Below are positions 10,701-16,299 of a stretch of DNA of 17,720 nt, piece by piece. The notes beneath the pieces are model-generated. The model had not been told where the DNA came from, did not search any database, and saw only the letters and a program-made list of their open reading frames with translations. Source of the DNA: Hemicentrotus pulcherrimus (taxonomy: Eukaryota > Echinodermata > Echinoidea > Camarodonta > Strongylocentrotidae); the NCBI GenBank assembly GCA_003118195.1, contig BEXV01000896.1, positions 79,252-96,971 of the forward strand. The letters run 5' to 3'. Each line of letters begins with the position of its first letter. Within the stretch, counting starts at the first letter, position 1. Made by a program: the position numbers and the translations under genes.

Positions 10701-13700
10701 ATAATCATTGTAAAATAAATTTTAATATCATGATTTCAAATCACTTGGTAACATATTGGGCACAAAATTACTAAATACTGTGGAGTTGACCATCAAAATA
10801 AACATAATATACAAGAACCAACATCATTAAATATAATTATAATTCTGGCCAAATCCATGGTTGTTTTATTAAAGTCAACAGGTCATAAATGGTTGGAATT
10901 GTTTACAAGGTATTACCGCATCGGTGATCTTTCCCACGTTGAGGCAGGCTTCGTCGAGGATGGAGATGACCCCTTTATGCTGCTCCTCCACCAGGTCACA
11001 GATGATGCAGTTATTGAAGTAGTCTATCTTGGTCCACTCGATGCCTTCCCGCTGGTACTCCTCCTGCTCCTGCTTCAGAACGAGCTCAATGAAGAGCTGC
11101 TGAAGTTTCTCATTGCAGTAGTTGATACAGAATTGTTCAAAGCTGATCAAGGAAAGTTACATGAACAGGAAATTATAGTAATGAGTTTCTTGAATATTTG
11201 ATTAACTGAAGATCTGGGGGTGTTTCACAAAGACTAAGATTGACTCTAATTTGGACTTAACTTTAATTGGTAAGGCCGTTCATGCCACTGTTTGCTCTCA
11301 CCATTTTACTGGCATTGGTCTCTCAAGGGACGTACAAATCATGGTCACAAAACTACAGAATTGACATTTTTTAAAATTATTCATTATTGAAGGAAAAAAT
11401 ATTATATAAATATCATAATGGTGAGAGCAAACTGTGGCATGAACAACCTGCCATAGTTAAGTCCAACTTAAAGTTGATCTTAGTCTTTGTGAAACACCCC
11501 CCAGATAGTGTATATACAATCCAAACGGTCTACTTCAATACAGGTATGGTTTCATCACATTTAAACAAATTAAGTACACGCAACTAGAAGAAGAGCAGCT
11601 TATAAGGCTAGTAGAAATAGAATTGCTCAAAGCTGATAAGAGATAGAAAGGGGAATATCAAGAAAAATATATGTCATTTCAATAATACTGTTCATTGTTA
11701 CACCGCCATACATTAATTGGCCATCGTATGTCTTTGCTATGGGAATTGCGAAGCCAAGCCCATATTTTGTCTTAACTCAGAGCTATCCGCCGGTGCTGGT
11801 GCCGGTGCCGAGAGAGCCAGTGCAGTAAAACTTGACAACCTGCTACAACAAACTGGCCAAGGTGGCCTCCAGCATGCAATCTTTTTGCAGGGATGCCCAA
11901 TCTGGTTTCTGTTTCTACACTGAGGCTTTTTATAACATCTTTAGTACACCCAACATTAATCAATTTCTGTCAGGTACCTCACCCGGGTTGAGTTTGGCCA
12001 ATATAGATTAATGTTTTGCCAGATATCTATAGTCCAGAAAGCTGTTGTGTACATCGAAGTTAAAATCCAGATTGATATATTTATATCTTACAATGGTTAA
12101 CATGCAGAATTTAAACCCAAAAGAGGTCTGTGGTGGTCAAATTATGTGGCAAAACAGAGATCAGCTAGATTAAGATCTGGGGGCTGTTCATAAAACATTT
12201 TATCTATAACAAATGCTTAATTTCTATGATAAATTTGCTCTCAGATAATCGGATGCCTCGATTTCAGTAGCTTATAACAGTGGCTTGTAACTTGTTATAG
12301 ATATCAAGTTTTATGAAACAGGGCCCAGATGCATTTTGATGTAAGCCTTACCTGTTGTCATCAAATATTTCAAAGCCGTAGATATCCAGCACACCGATGA
12401 CAGTTTCCTTCCCATGATCCTTCACTGTACCCTTGACTTCAATGGCGCTGTTGATCTTGCCGACGATCCAAGTGAAGAGACGTTCATACATGGCCTGTAC
12501 AAATACACATTTGTTTTCATATGTGTGAATGACTTTGTCTAGTCTGCAAGCACAGATCCTAATTCGACACTTTATCAAAAAACCATTGTGCCTTGAGAGA
12601 AGCCTAGCCCAGCTACCTACTGGTGTCAGGAGCAGCTATAGTACATGGCCTATGGTAGTCTTATAGTGCAGACTCTCTTTTACGACTGACCAGTGTTTGT
12701 GCCTGCAAACTAGGCTTTGTCTACCAGTACATATATGCAAGATCTACCAGAAGACATGAATGACAATGCATGAGCACGTACATGTAACCAGGCACAAGAA
12801 TTACTTTATGGTCCTTCTTCAAATCTTCCTGGAAATAGGCTGTCCAATATCACTGATAACACTAAAGATAATTAAGTGCAATGTATACATCTGTAAAATT
12901 GGTCTCCTGAGAAATTGGTCGCAAAGGCTCATTAGCATAAATCTATGAGCTGGAGGTGCGAGATGGTTATCCGAATAAATTCTCCTCGTACATTTGGAGA
13001 CTGACATTATTCTCTTTAGTTATGATTAATATTATTATACATGAATGTGATACCAAACAAGCCCTTAGGATTGCTAGAAACCAAAGCCAAAGATCTTCAC
13101 GCAAATTTCCTTGAGATCAGAGGAATGAATTCCTAATAACGTTTCCCATACAACATATAACCTTTATCCATTTATATGATTTTCGTCAAAAGAATGTAAT
13201 ATATCTTGAGAAGAGCACTGACTATATACCGGTAAGGGTTGTGAGTTGTGACACAAAAGAACCCATTTCACTTTAAATATTACAAGAATTTTAGATCTTA
13301 GATAAATTATATGGATGAAATTCATTAGGGCACTTTGTACTGAATGGCTGATCAATGGGCCAATTTTATTGCATTTTATTGCATTTCTTATATTGAGATA
13401 AATAAATCTAGGTCTGTACCTTGGCAAAGGCATCCCTTCCATGGTACGCCTGTTCCTTGGTGTGACCTTTAAGAACGACCTCGTTTGACCCTGCTGCAAC
13501 GACCCTGAAGCATAGCGCCTGAACTAGCTCATCCTTGGTGACCTTGAGGAGAGATGCAAGAGTCTTGACGGCGTCCTTGTTACGAACCTTTGACCCTTCC
13601 TGCTTGTCAGAACTATCCTCAAACTCGACCTCACCCTAAAGGTTAAACAGAATGAACAATAATACACAAATGTAATTCTTCATTAATGAAATAATATAAA

Positions 13701-14377
13701 AACATTTTTGTATATGCATATTAGTAACTTTAGATACTAAACCTAGAAGATTGAATGCATTTAAAGTCACAAGATAATATGCTCACAAAATTTTTAGCTT
13801 CAACCCATGTAACAATCTTTTATATTTCCCATTCAAACAGGAGATTATATTTGATTGAGCTGAAATTTAGACACATAAGCCTCAATTGAATGGTAATTAG
13901 AGAAAAGACGGATAAAAGATGTAGAGGGGGATGAGAGACAGAAAAGGTATGTAGAAAGGAGATGCATCAGACCCCTTCTATACCCCCCCCCCTTCCGTCA
14001 TCACCAGATCTATACGCTCATCAAAAACTAGCTCGGATTGGCACAAAGAAGCCCACAATTTACCAAATCGCTGGATATTTTGGAAACAAGACCAAGATTT
14101 CCCGCTCATTGCAACTGCAGGCTGATGAAGACGCAAATCAACTGGTTAATTTGCAATCAGGATAGATGAAATAGCGGGTTACTTGGTAAACTCGAGCTAA
14201 TGAGGCCCAATGGCTGGACCCACGCTTCGCCACTGACTATAGCAGTTAACTTACCAGATGTATGATGGCAGCTACCATGGTCCAAACAGTCTTCTGTTCC
14301 TCAGGGGTGAAACCTAGATCCCTCATCGCTTCCTGCGCTGCCTTGTAGTCCCTCCTATCATGTCCTACTTGTGAACC
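492..14377 (-). CDS. MYO1D: Class I unconventional myosin, Myo1d/g type (14 exons, both ends outside window)
   Basis: Exons in gene order: 14377-14255, 13635-13420, 12494-12352, 11142-10917, 9701-9571, 8599-8470, 7684-7607, 6780-6614, 5271-5064, 4399-4176, 2929-2785, 2157-2056, 1380-1264, 640-492. Every junction is GT-AG and the phases agree, giving 719 codons plus 2 nt without a stop. The joined product (numbered here from 1) runs: lower motor 1-160, switch II and relay about 150-185, actin-binding loops and SH1 helix about 320-400, converter about 405-460, IQ neck about 470-505, TH1 membrane-binding tail about 520-719. Myo1d is a single-headed, membrane-associated actin motor with calmodulin light chains; in flies and vertebrates it acts in left-right asymmetry (family knowledge). 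Family length is about 1000 aa, so roughly 250 N-terminal and 50 C-terminal residues are missing, including the P-loop and switch I. Resemblance is closest to Myo1d as I remember it; vertebrate Myo1g is the alternative. Confidence 0.88.
821..1097. mobile_element. Fold-back MITE, copy 1
   Basis: The left arm (TGTTTCACAAAGACTAAGAT) reappears inverted at the right end (1061-1090), and the complementarity runs on into the interior as a long imperfect palindrome. It carries no open frame, so it is a non-autonomous DNA transposon. It is the same family as 11214-11504, which shares the interior segment beginning GTTCATGCCA. Ends read about CTAGGAG...CCCCCAG; flanking bases are AT and GT, so a target duplication is not clear in this older copy. 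Confidence 0.85.
1131..1245 (+). repeat. SINE 3' fragment
   Basis: It contains GACAGCCGGGCTAAGGCCAG, a GATATGGGCGCAAG string and an ATT-repeat end, resembling the 3' bodies of the SINEs at 10581-10668 and 16300-16563. No tRNA head is present, so it is 5' truncated. It sits 33 bases after the MITE. Confidence 0.6.
1264..1380 (-). CDS. MYO1D: Myosin exon 13 visible (TH1, PH-like strands)
   Basis: 117 nt, phase 0 to 0, 39 codons (product 632-670). It reads [20 protein letters not shown] then [11 protein letters not shown], matching VNRFSKVEDRAIFVTDRHLY KMDPTKQYKVM in Myo1d. In class I myosins this basic patch of the TH1 PH-like fold contacts anionic phospholipids (family knowledge). Donor GTAAAT, acceptor TTTGCTCAG. 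Confidence 0.93.
1381..2055. repeat. Intron with G-run and CT-rich tract
   Basis: The intron between exons 13 and 12. It holds a G run at 1626-1641 and a CT-rich low-complexity tract from about 1660 to 1870 (purine-rich on the gene strand). Two overlapping plus-strand open frames here are products of that composition, not genes. The remainder is unremarkable. Confidence 0.8.
2056..2157 (-). CDS. MYO1D: Myosin exon 12 visible (TH1)
   Basis: 102 nt, phase 0 to 0, 34 codons (product 598-631). It reads [19 protein letters not shown], matching ELKRKDKYMNVLFSCHVRK. Donor AAG|GTATTT, acceptor TTTCCCAG. The segment before it is shorter than in vertebrate Myo1d by about ten residues. Confidence 0.9.
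2158..2784. other. Intron, no recognisable content
   Basis: The intron between exons 12 and 11. AT-rich, with short ATT runs near 2200-2225 and 2752-2777. I see no repeat family or coding segment. Confidence 0.6.
2785..2929 (-). CDS. MYO1D: Myosin exon 11 visible (TH1 start)
   Basis: 145 nt, one leading base plus 48 codons (product 549-597). It reads [19 protein letters not shown], matching the NRWRASQLIKSIP segment, and ends [10 protein letters not shown], matching QRAWEGNYLAS. Donor GTAAGTTA, acceptor GGGTGTAG. Confidence 0.93.
3520..3935 (+). mobile_element. LINE 3' fragment (reverse transcriptase C-terminal tail)
   Basis: Plus-strand reading gives [20 protein letters not shown], then [20 protein letters not shown], an in-frame stop, and [18 protein letters not shown] followed by [10 protein letters not shown]. 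This is the pattern FKALNG-APxYLxxLL ... RAFSxAAPKLWNxLP ... FKxxLKT common at the C-terminus of CR1/L2-like LINE polymerases. It ends with TGCGCTTTATATAAATTGAT and TTATTATT. A stop interrupts it, so it is a dead 5'-truncated copy, antisense to the myosin gene. The 2930-3519 part of this intron shows nothing I recognise. Confidence 0.75.
4176..4399 (-). CDS. MYO1D: Myosin exon 10 visible (IQ neck, start of tail)
   Basis: 224 nt, 74 codons plus AG (product 475-548 and part of 549). With the previous exon it forms IQ1, [13 protein letters not shown], fitting IQxxxRGxxxR; a weaker second IQ follows around [14 protein letters not shown]. Then [13 protein letters not shown] matches the post-IQ segment of Myo1d. 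The last residues, up to LLQKSHRRW across the junction, fit LQTIFNRW. The donor GTGAGC splits an Arg codon (AG|A). The acceptor TTTTTCAAG is repeated three more times upstream in a tandem array. Confidence 0.95.
4365..4845 (-). repeat. Four-copy tandem array (about 116-118 bp) carrying an exon's splice acceptor
   Basis: The unit contains TAGTGTCCCTCTCCATAGCT, TTCATTATCAAATAAAAATG, a AAATTCACAACTT string and TCATCACCATCTGGC. Unit starts, marked by T(A/G)GTGTCCC, fall at 4382, 4498, 4614 and 4732. The first unit is the genuine boundary: exon 4176-4399 with AG at 4400-4401. The others repeat the acceptor AG at 4514-4515, 4632-4633 and 4750-4751, with about 30 nt of exon-like sequence after each. 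The extra copies have two added bases, TA, after GGGACACTA. Confidence 0.93.
4846..5063. other. Rest of the intron beyond the array
   Basis: AT-rich sequence between the tandem array and exon 9. An 80-codon plus-strand open frame (4830-5072) crosses it and runs into the antisense of the exon; it resembles nothing I know and I do not call it a gene. Confidence 0.5.
5064..5271 (-). CDS. MYO1D: Myosin exon 9 visible (converter)
   Basis: 208 nt, one leading base plus 69 codons (product 405-474). It reads [18 protein letters not shown] and then [20 protein letters not shown], the end-of-motor signature of class I myosins. It ends ATFLQK, the first half of IQ1. Donor GTATGA, acceptor GATGTCAG. Confidence 0.97.
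5272..6613. other. Intron with small repeats only
   Basis: A 1.3-kb intron between exons 9 and 8. It has a direct duplication of about 30 bp at 5938-5993 (TCAAATCAAATATATCCTGT then TCAAACCAAATATATCCTGT). A degenerate CCTAAA-like stretch at 6450-6535 has repeated CTAA/CCTAA strings. I see no coding segment. Confidence 0.6.
5938..5993. repeat. Short direct duplication (about 30 bp, 2 copies)
   Basis: GTCTCAAATCAAATATATCC and GTCTCAAACCAAATATATCC, each followed by TGTTTT, sit side by side with one base difference in the shared core. Probably recent slippage. Confidence 0.85.
6614..6780 (-). CDS. MYO1D: Myosin exon 8 visible (actin interface, SH1/SH2 helix)
   Basis: 167 nt, 55 codons plus AG (product 350-404 and part of 405). 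It reads [16 protein letters not shown], then [19 protein letters not shown], the myosin landmark around the SH1 helix. Three substitutions at usually conserved places are visible: DDVRC for DDERC, QVRYL for QVEYL and FASRQ for FAFRQ. The first two arise from GTAAG strings inside the exon. Donor GTAGGC (weaker than the others), acceptor CTGTAG. Confidence 0.93.
7285..7400. repeat. TAAT and ATT microsatellite
   Basis: A run of TTAA/TAAT repeats (7288-7320) is followed by ATT/ATC triplets to about 7400, then a G-rich patch AGGGGGAAGGGGGTGGGGG near 7416-7432. The segment 6781-7284 of this intron shows nothing else. Confidence 0.9.
7607..7684 (-). CDS. MYO1D: Myosin exon 7 visible (loop 2 to actin-binding helix)
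   Basis: 78 nt, phase 0 to 0, 26 codons (product 324-349). It reads [20 protein letters not shown] and ends KNLASK, which continues as [11 protein letters not shown] in the next exon. VTKRP is characteristic of Myo1d loop 2. Donor GTATGT, acceptor TTGTACAG. On the gene strand a long (TC)n tract lies about 60 nt upstream of the acceptor. Confidence 0.93.
7741..7935. repeat. GA and GATA microsatellites
   Basis: An uninterrupted (GA)n run at about 7762-7791 inside a wider GA-rich tract from 7747, then imperfect GATA repeats from about 7838 to 7935 (ATAGATAGATAGACAGAT and relatives). The long minus-strand open frame here (serine/leucine/tyrosine repeats) is the microsatellite read through, continuing into exon 7. 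Confidence 0.92.
8118..8312 (-). mobile_element. tRNA-derived SINE
   Basis: On the minus strand the head reads AGCTCAGTCGGTAGAGC (A box, 8285-8301) and GGGTTCGAAACC (B box, 8249-8260) with tRNA-like spacing. The body has CCCTTTGGTAAGGCATTAAT and ends near 8118. No intact acceptor stem is visible, so it is a retroposed SINE, not a tRNA gene. Same orientation as the myosin gene. Confidence 0.85.
8409..8453. repeat. 19-bp direct repeat with an ambiguous base
   Basis: GTCATGTGACATAAAGGCA occurs at 8409-8427 and 8436-8454, just downstream (gene sense) of exon 6. Between the copies position 8434 is N, which suggests unresolved copy number or a sequencing problem. Confidence 0.85.
8470..8599 (-). 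CDS. MYO1D: Myosin exon 6 visible (motor, lower 50K, loop 2 side)
   Basis: 130 nt, one leading base plus 43 codons (product 280-323). It reads [20 protein letters not shown], a close match to the Myo1d segment with [15 protein letters not shown], then [13 protein letters not shown]. This segment, with the next exon, separates Myo1d/g from other class I myosins. Donor GTAAGT, acceptor CTGTATAG. Confidence 0.95.
8775..9050 (+). mobile_element. LINE 3' fragment with ATT tail
   Basis: Plus-strand reading gives [20 protein letters not shown], then [19 protein letters not shown] and a stop, the usual C-terminus of CR1/L2-like LINE polymerases. The 3' end reads CATAGAGACATATTGTGATA, TGCGCTATAGAAG and ATTATTATT. 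The fragment is 5' truncated and antisense to the myosin. The 90-codon frame starting at 8551 is another frame of this region and of exon antisense. Confidence 0.78.
9051..9330 (+). mobile_element. RTE-like LINE 3' fragment, frameshifted
   Basis: The reading [20 protein letters not shown] then [17 protein letters not shown] matches the LGHVxRxD ... GKRxRGRPRKxWxDD C-terminus of RTE-type and related LINE polymerases. The expected continuation, [15 protein letters not shown], appears in another frame near 9199-9243, so the copy is frameshifted. It ends in GATGATGATG and ATT repeats. It abuts the previous LINE tail directly. Confidence 0.72.
9571..9701 (-). CDS. MYO1D: Myosin exon 5 visible (motor, lower 50K)
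   Basis: 131 nt, 43 codons plus AC (product 237-279 and part of 280). It reads [19 protein letters not shown] and ends [10 protein letters not shown], the conserved HYAGDV landmark. The donor GTAAGTCA splits a Thr codon (AC|A). Acceptor CTCTACAG. Confidence 0.95.
9795..10136 (+). mobile_element. Full-length tRNA-derived SINE
   Basis: The head reads TGGCCGAGTGGTTTAAGG (A box, 9800-9817, Ser/Leu-tRNA style) and GGGTTTGAATCC (B box, 9844-9855). The body holds CACTTGCTACTCTCCACC, and the 3' end reads TTAGAGACATATTGTAGATG, GCGCTATATAAAAAC and ATTATCATTATCATTA. The 97- and 79-codon plus-strand frames across it are incidental. Confidence 0.9.
10138..10205 (-). repeat. Truncated tRNA-like SINE head, opposite orientation
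   Basis: On the minus strand it reads CATGATGGCTCATTGTTGAG, then CAGTGGTCTCTTAACTGGGA, which is A-box and anticodon-arm-like. The B box is not intact. It begins just where the plus-strand SINE's tail ends. Confidence 0.45.
10581..10668 (+). repeat. SINE 3' fragment
   Basis: It has TGGCAGCCATGCTAAAGCCA, then AAGCGCATAGAGACGTTATA and TAATATGCTC, matching the tail region of the SINEs at 1131-1245 and 9795-10136. There is no tRNA head. The stretch 10206-10580 shows nothing I recognise. Confidence 0.6.
10917..11142 (-). CDS. MYO1D: Myosin exon 4 visible (motor, relay helix)
   Basis: 226 nt, one leading base plus 75 codons (product 161-236). [17 protein letters not shown] and [11 protein letters not shown] are near-invariant relay-helix sequences; [21 protein letters not shown] follows. 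Donor GCG|GTAATA, acceptor TTGATCAG. A partial copy of its 5' end with the acceptor lies about 0.5 kb upstream in the intron (11588-11650). Confidence 0.97.
11214..11504. mobile_element. Fold-back MITE, copy 2, with AT target duplication
   Basis: Ends are CTGGGGGTGTTTCACAAAGA and its inverse (GTGAAACACCCCCCAG). The arms continue inward as a long imperfect palindrome: the CTGTTTGCTCTCACCATT segment at 11290-11307 returns inverted at 11418-11435. Both flanks read AT (11212-11213, 11505-11506), consistent with a 2-bp target duplication. No transposase frame. It lies between exon 4 and that exon's intronic echo. Confidence 0.88.
11588..11650 (-). pseudogene. Partial copy of the acceptor end of exon 10917-11142
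   Basis: Plus strand AGAATTGCTCAAAGCTGAT at 11615-11633 matches AGAATTGTTCAAAGCTGAT at 11129-11147 with one difference; patchier similarity runs on both sides. On the gene strand it reads ATCAG|CTTTGAGCAATTC, meaning acceptor plus SFEQF, followed within a few codons by a stop. It is therefore a decoy acceptor with a broken exon start. Confidence 0.65.
11760..11930. other. GC-rich island inside an intron, unidentified
   Basis: Base composition rises sharply here, with GCCGGTGCTGGTGCCGGTGC around 11791-11810, and is open on both strands for about 60 codons (plus 11717-11923, minus 11772-11963). Neither translation matches a family I know. No clear exon signals frame it. It could be a fragment of a mobile element or a lost exon. 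Confidence 0.35.
12177..12328. mobile_element. Small MITE with AT target duplication
   Basis: 152 bp. The left end CTGGGGGCTGTTCATAAAAC and the right end inverted CTGGGCCCTGTTTCATAAAA continue as TATCTATAACAA on both arms. AT flanks both sides (12175-12176, 12329-12330). No coding capacity. The CTGGG terminus and AT duplication are shared with 11214-11504, suggesting related transposases; ISL2EU elements, which duplicate AT, are a candidate (inference). Confidence 0.82.
12352..12494 (-). CDS. MYO1D: Myosin exon 3 visible (motor, switch II)
   Basis: 143 nt, 47 codons plus AG (product 114-160 and part of 161). It reads [15 protein letters not shown] then [16 protein letters not shown], the strongly conserved switch II / relay start. 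The donor GTAAGG splits a Ser codon (AG|C) completed by the next exon to give DDNSFEQFC. Acceptor TTTGTACAG. Confidence 0.97.
12495..13419. other. Intron, no recognisable content
   Basis: The 0.9-kb intron between exons 3 and 2. Open frames at 12760-12948 (+), 12819-13007 (-) and the part of 13164-13499 (-) outside the exon do not resemble known proteins. No repeat family recognised. Confidence 0.55.
13420..13635 (-). CDS. MYO1D: Myosin exon 2 visible (motor, cardiomyopathy loop and TEDS site)
   Basis: 216 nt, phase 0 to 0, 72 codons (product 42-113). It ends in YHGRDAFAK, the class I version of the DALAK landmark. The residue 16 positions before DAFAK (the TEDS site, codon 13480-13482) is Glu, so this head should not need heavy-chain phosphorylation to be active, if the TEDS rule holds. 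Donor GTACAG, acceptor TTTAG. GC content is clearly above the flanking introns. Confidence 0.95.
13636..14254. other. Intron, no recognisable content
   Basis: The intron between exons 2 and 1. A C run at 13983-13992 and a 67-codon plus-strand frame (13962-14165) with no recognisable similarity. The frame's codon composition does not convince me. Confidence 0.5.
14255..14377 (-). CDS. MYO1D: Myosin exon 1 of those visible (motor, U50 region)
   Basis: 123 nt, phase 0 to phase 0, 41 codons (product 1-41). The acceptor is a T-rich tract ending CTAG and the donor is GTAAGTTA. The reading ends in VAAIIHL, which continues as GEVEF in the next exon and matches the family pattern AAILHLGNLKF. It contains the helix [13 protein letters not shown], typical of myosin heads. 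The exon before it (end of the switch I segment) is not found between 14378 and 17720. Confidence 0.9.
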
Positions 14378-14733
14378 CTAGACAAAAAATACATACATAC
14401 AGACATAAATGTTAGATTTCACTTTTGCTATTAAAATGATATCATTGATTTGTACAAACTATTAGGGATTTATATACCAAAAAAGAAAAGAAACTGCTGT
14501 AGTCCATATACAATTTTGTGATGGAGAGGGGGATATGGCACGATTCAATAAAAAAATACACAATAAGGCCTTGTTCTGGAATGAGCATATTTTACTATGA
14601 ATTGACAAGTGCTTGGTCCACACACCATTTCTGCACTTTGTGGCACTCCTTGCCGTTACTCGCCTCACCTACCATCCCAGTATAGCTTCCTGAGTGAGCT
14701 GCCAAAGGGATTACTCCACCAAGTACCAAGATG

Positions 14734-14751
14734 AAAAAAAAAAAAAAAAAA
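14734..14751 (+). repeat. Poly(A) run
   Basis: Eighteen consecutive A residues after AAGATG. It could be the tail of a retroposed sequence, but no body is recognisable before it. The remaining 14378-14848 stretch, upstream of exon 1 in the gene's sense, holds no exon I can see. Confidence 0.8.
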
Positions 14752-14848
14752 CATGGCACTTTTTAATGATGATGTAAGGTGTATTAATTACGCTTCACAT
14801 TTCTGTGTCTTATAACAGTAAATCAGTGAATCGTATCAGTGAATACGT

Positions 14849-15141
14849 GTGGTATTCTCGAAAGCGGACTAACTTTAGTCTATGGTTTAATCCATCGACT
14901 AAGTATGGAATGCCAAGTGTCTGTATGAATATATTATTGAATAATTTAATCTGTCACTAAATTAAAATAAAATATTATAACATAATTAAAAAAAAACAAC
15001 AATGATATACTTATGTTATCATGGTAATTTGGGGACATATTAAAATTATTCAAAAATATATTCATATGGACACTTGGCATTCCATACTTAATCGGAGGAT
15101 TTAACCATGGACTAAGGTTAGTCTGCTTTCGAGAATACCAC
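14849..15141. mobile_element. MITE with about 100-bp inverted arms
   Basis: The left arm GTGGTATTCTCGAAAGCGGA is mirrored by the right end, TGCTTTCGAGAATACCAC. The arms stay alike for about 100 bases: TATGGAATGCCAAGTGTC at 14904-14921 returns inverted at 15069-15086, and both continue with ATGAATATATT. The AT-rich loop of about 90 bp has no coding capacity. Flanks do not show an obvious target duplication. The arm similarity suggests it could fold into a near-complete hairpin. Confidence 0.88.
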
Positions 15142-15162
15142 CCTTTTTTGCCATTCATTTAC

Positions 15163-15714
15163 ATGTGTGTGGAAGTTTACTGGGTCATATCAGCACAAGC
15201 CTTCAAGGAGGCATCTATTACAGTGTCCATAACATACCCTGTATGCAAAATGGGTGTCGAAAGGGAGCATAGTTACCTGCAACAGGTCCACATTCCCCAA
15301 AGTTTCACACTAAATAATAGCTATTGTGAGCTGAATCACTTTAATGCTGTTATATTTTTCATATTTGTTTCCAGTTGGGGCTTTAGTAGCCATTTTAGAC
15401 AACAACTACACCTTTTTGGAAAAAAAGCTGAGGAAATAAAAATAACTCACTTTAGCTTTGGACAATTTAAAAGGCCAACAGCAATGGCAGAGTTGTTGAA
15501 TGGAAATGGAAGTTTAAGCTTTTGGACATCACAAAGCATGTTAACAAAGAGACATTTTTATGAGTTCAAGTATGCTAAAAATTACTGCACTATAACAGAT
15601 GATTTTGTACTACAGATTTACTACAACTACGTGCTGATCAACAAATACAAAAATAGATGGACAGAGAGGTTACAACAATTTCTGATGAAATACTACAATG
15701 CTGTACCACAATGA
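15163..15714 (+). other. Unidentified open frame, 183 codons
   Basis: From the first ATG at 15163 the frame stays open for 183 codons (188 if read from a TTG at 15148), ending TGA-side at 15714. It starts some 20 bases after the MITE. The product is rich in F, Y, N and K as expected from AT-rich DNA, and I recognise no domain. It sits inside the myosin's upstream intron on the opposite strand. There is no clear promoter, poly(A) signal or splice frame. It may be chance, or a relic of a transposon-borne gene. Confidence 0.2.
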
Positions 15715-15954
15715 TAAGAAACAAATTTTGGAGGAGTGTTGCGCAAAGGACCTTTTAATCTAGAAGACATTCTAGAAGAAAGAACAGTTGGAAACTACAT
15801 CACAGTCTATTAAAGCAAGATGTCTCTGAACATGGCTCAGTGGACTTGGTGTGATACTGATTGAACATATTGCACTACACTACAAAACTTGCATAGGATA
15901 TCAGAGTGATCCAGTAACAAGCAAAGTGAGCTGAAATGCTAAATAAATATGATT

Positions 15955-16050
15955 GCAGGGCCCTCAGGGAGAACAGTATAAATACTGATGAGGCTACCCT
16001 GGGTATTACAAGACATTATTATTATCATTATTATTATCATTATTATTATC
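15955..16050 (+). repeat. Retroelement 3' tail with ATT repeats
   Basis: GCAGGGCCCTCAGGGAGAAC then TGATGAGGCTACCCTGGGTA resembles the 3' untranslated end of a LINE common in marine invertebrates and fish, followed by ATTATTATTATC repeats. No coding part is visible upstream in 15715-15954. Confidence 0.5.
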
Positions 16051-16290
16051 AAATGCTCAAAGTGTAATGAAAACAATACTACTACTACTACTACTAATTA
16101 CAATACTAATTACAACATTTACAATAATAACAATAACAATAATAAAATAAAGATAATACTAATCATTTTAATAATAATGAAGATAGTAATATACAAAATA
16201 ATAATGATAATGACAATAATAATACTAATAATATCAATATTGAACAATAAAAAATAAATAACAACAATAATAATAACAATAATGATAGCT
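16013..16290. repeat. AT-rich triplet satellite
   Basis: ATT/ATC triplets, then ACT triplets (16077-16096), then AAT/AAC/ATA mixtures to about 16290. The isoleucine- and asparagine-rich open frames on both strands are artefacts of this tract. Confidence 0.92.
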
Positions 16291-16299
16291 AAATTAATA

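Noticed and set aside
10857..11201. 114-codon plus-strand open frame
   Set aside because: It is the antisense shadow of myosin exon 4, whose minus-strand reading is clearly conserved.
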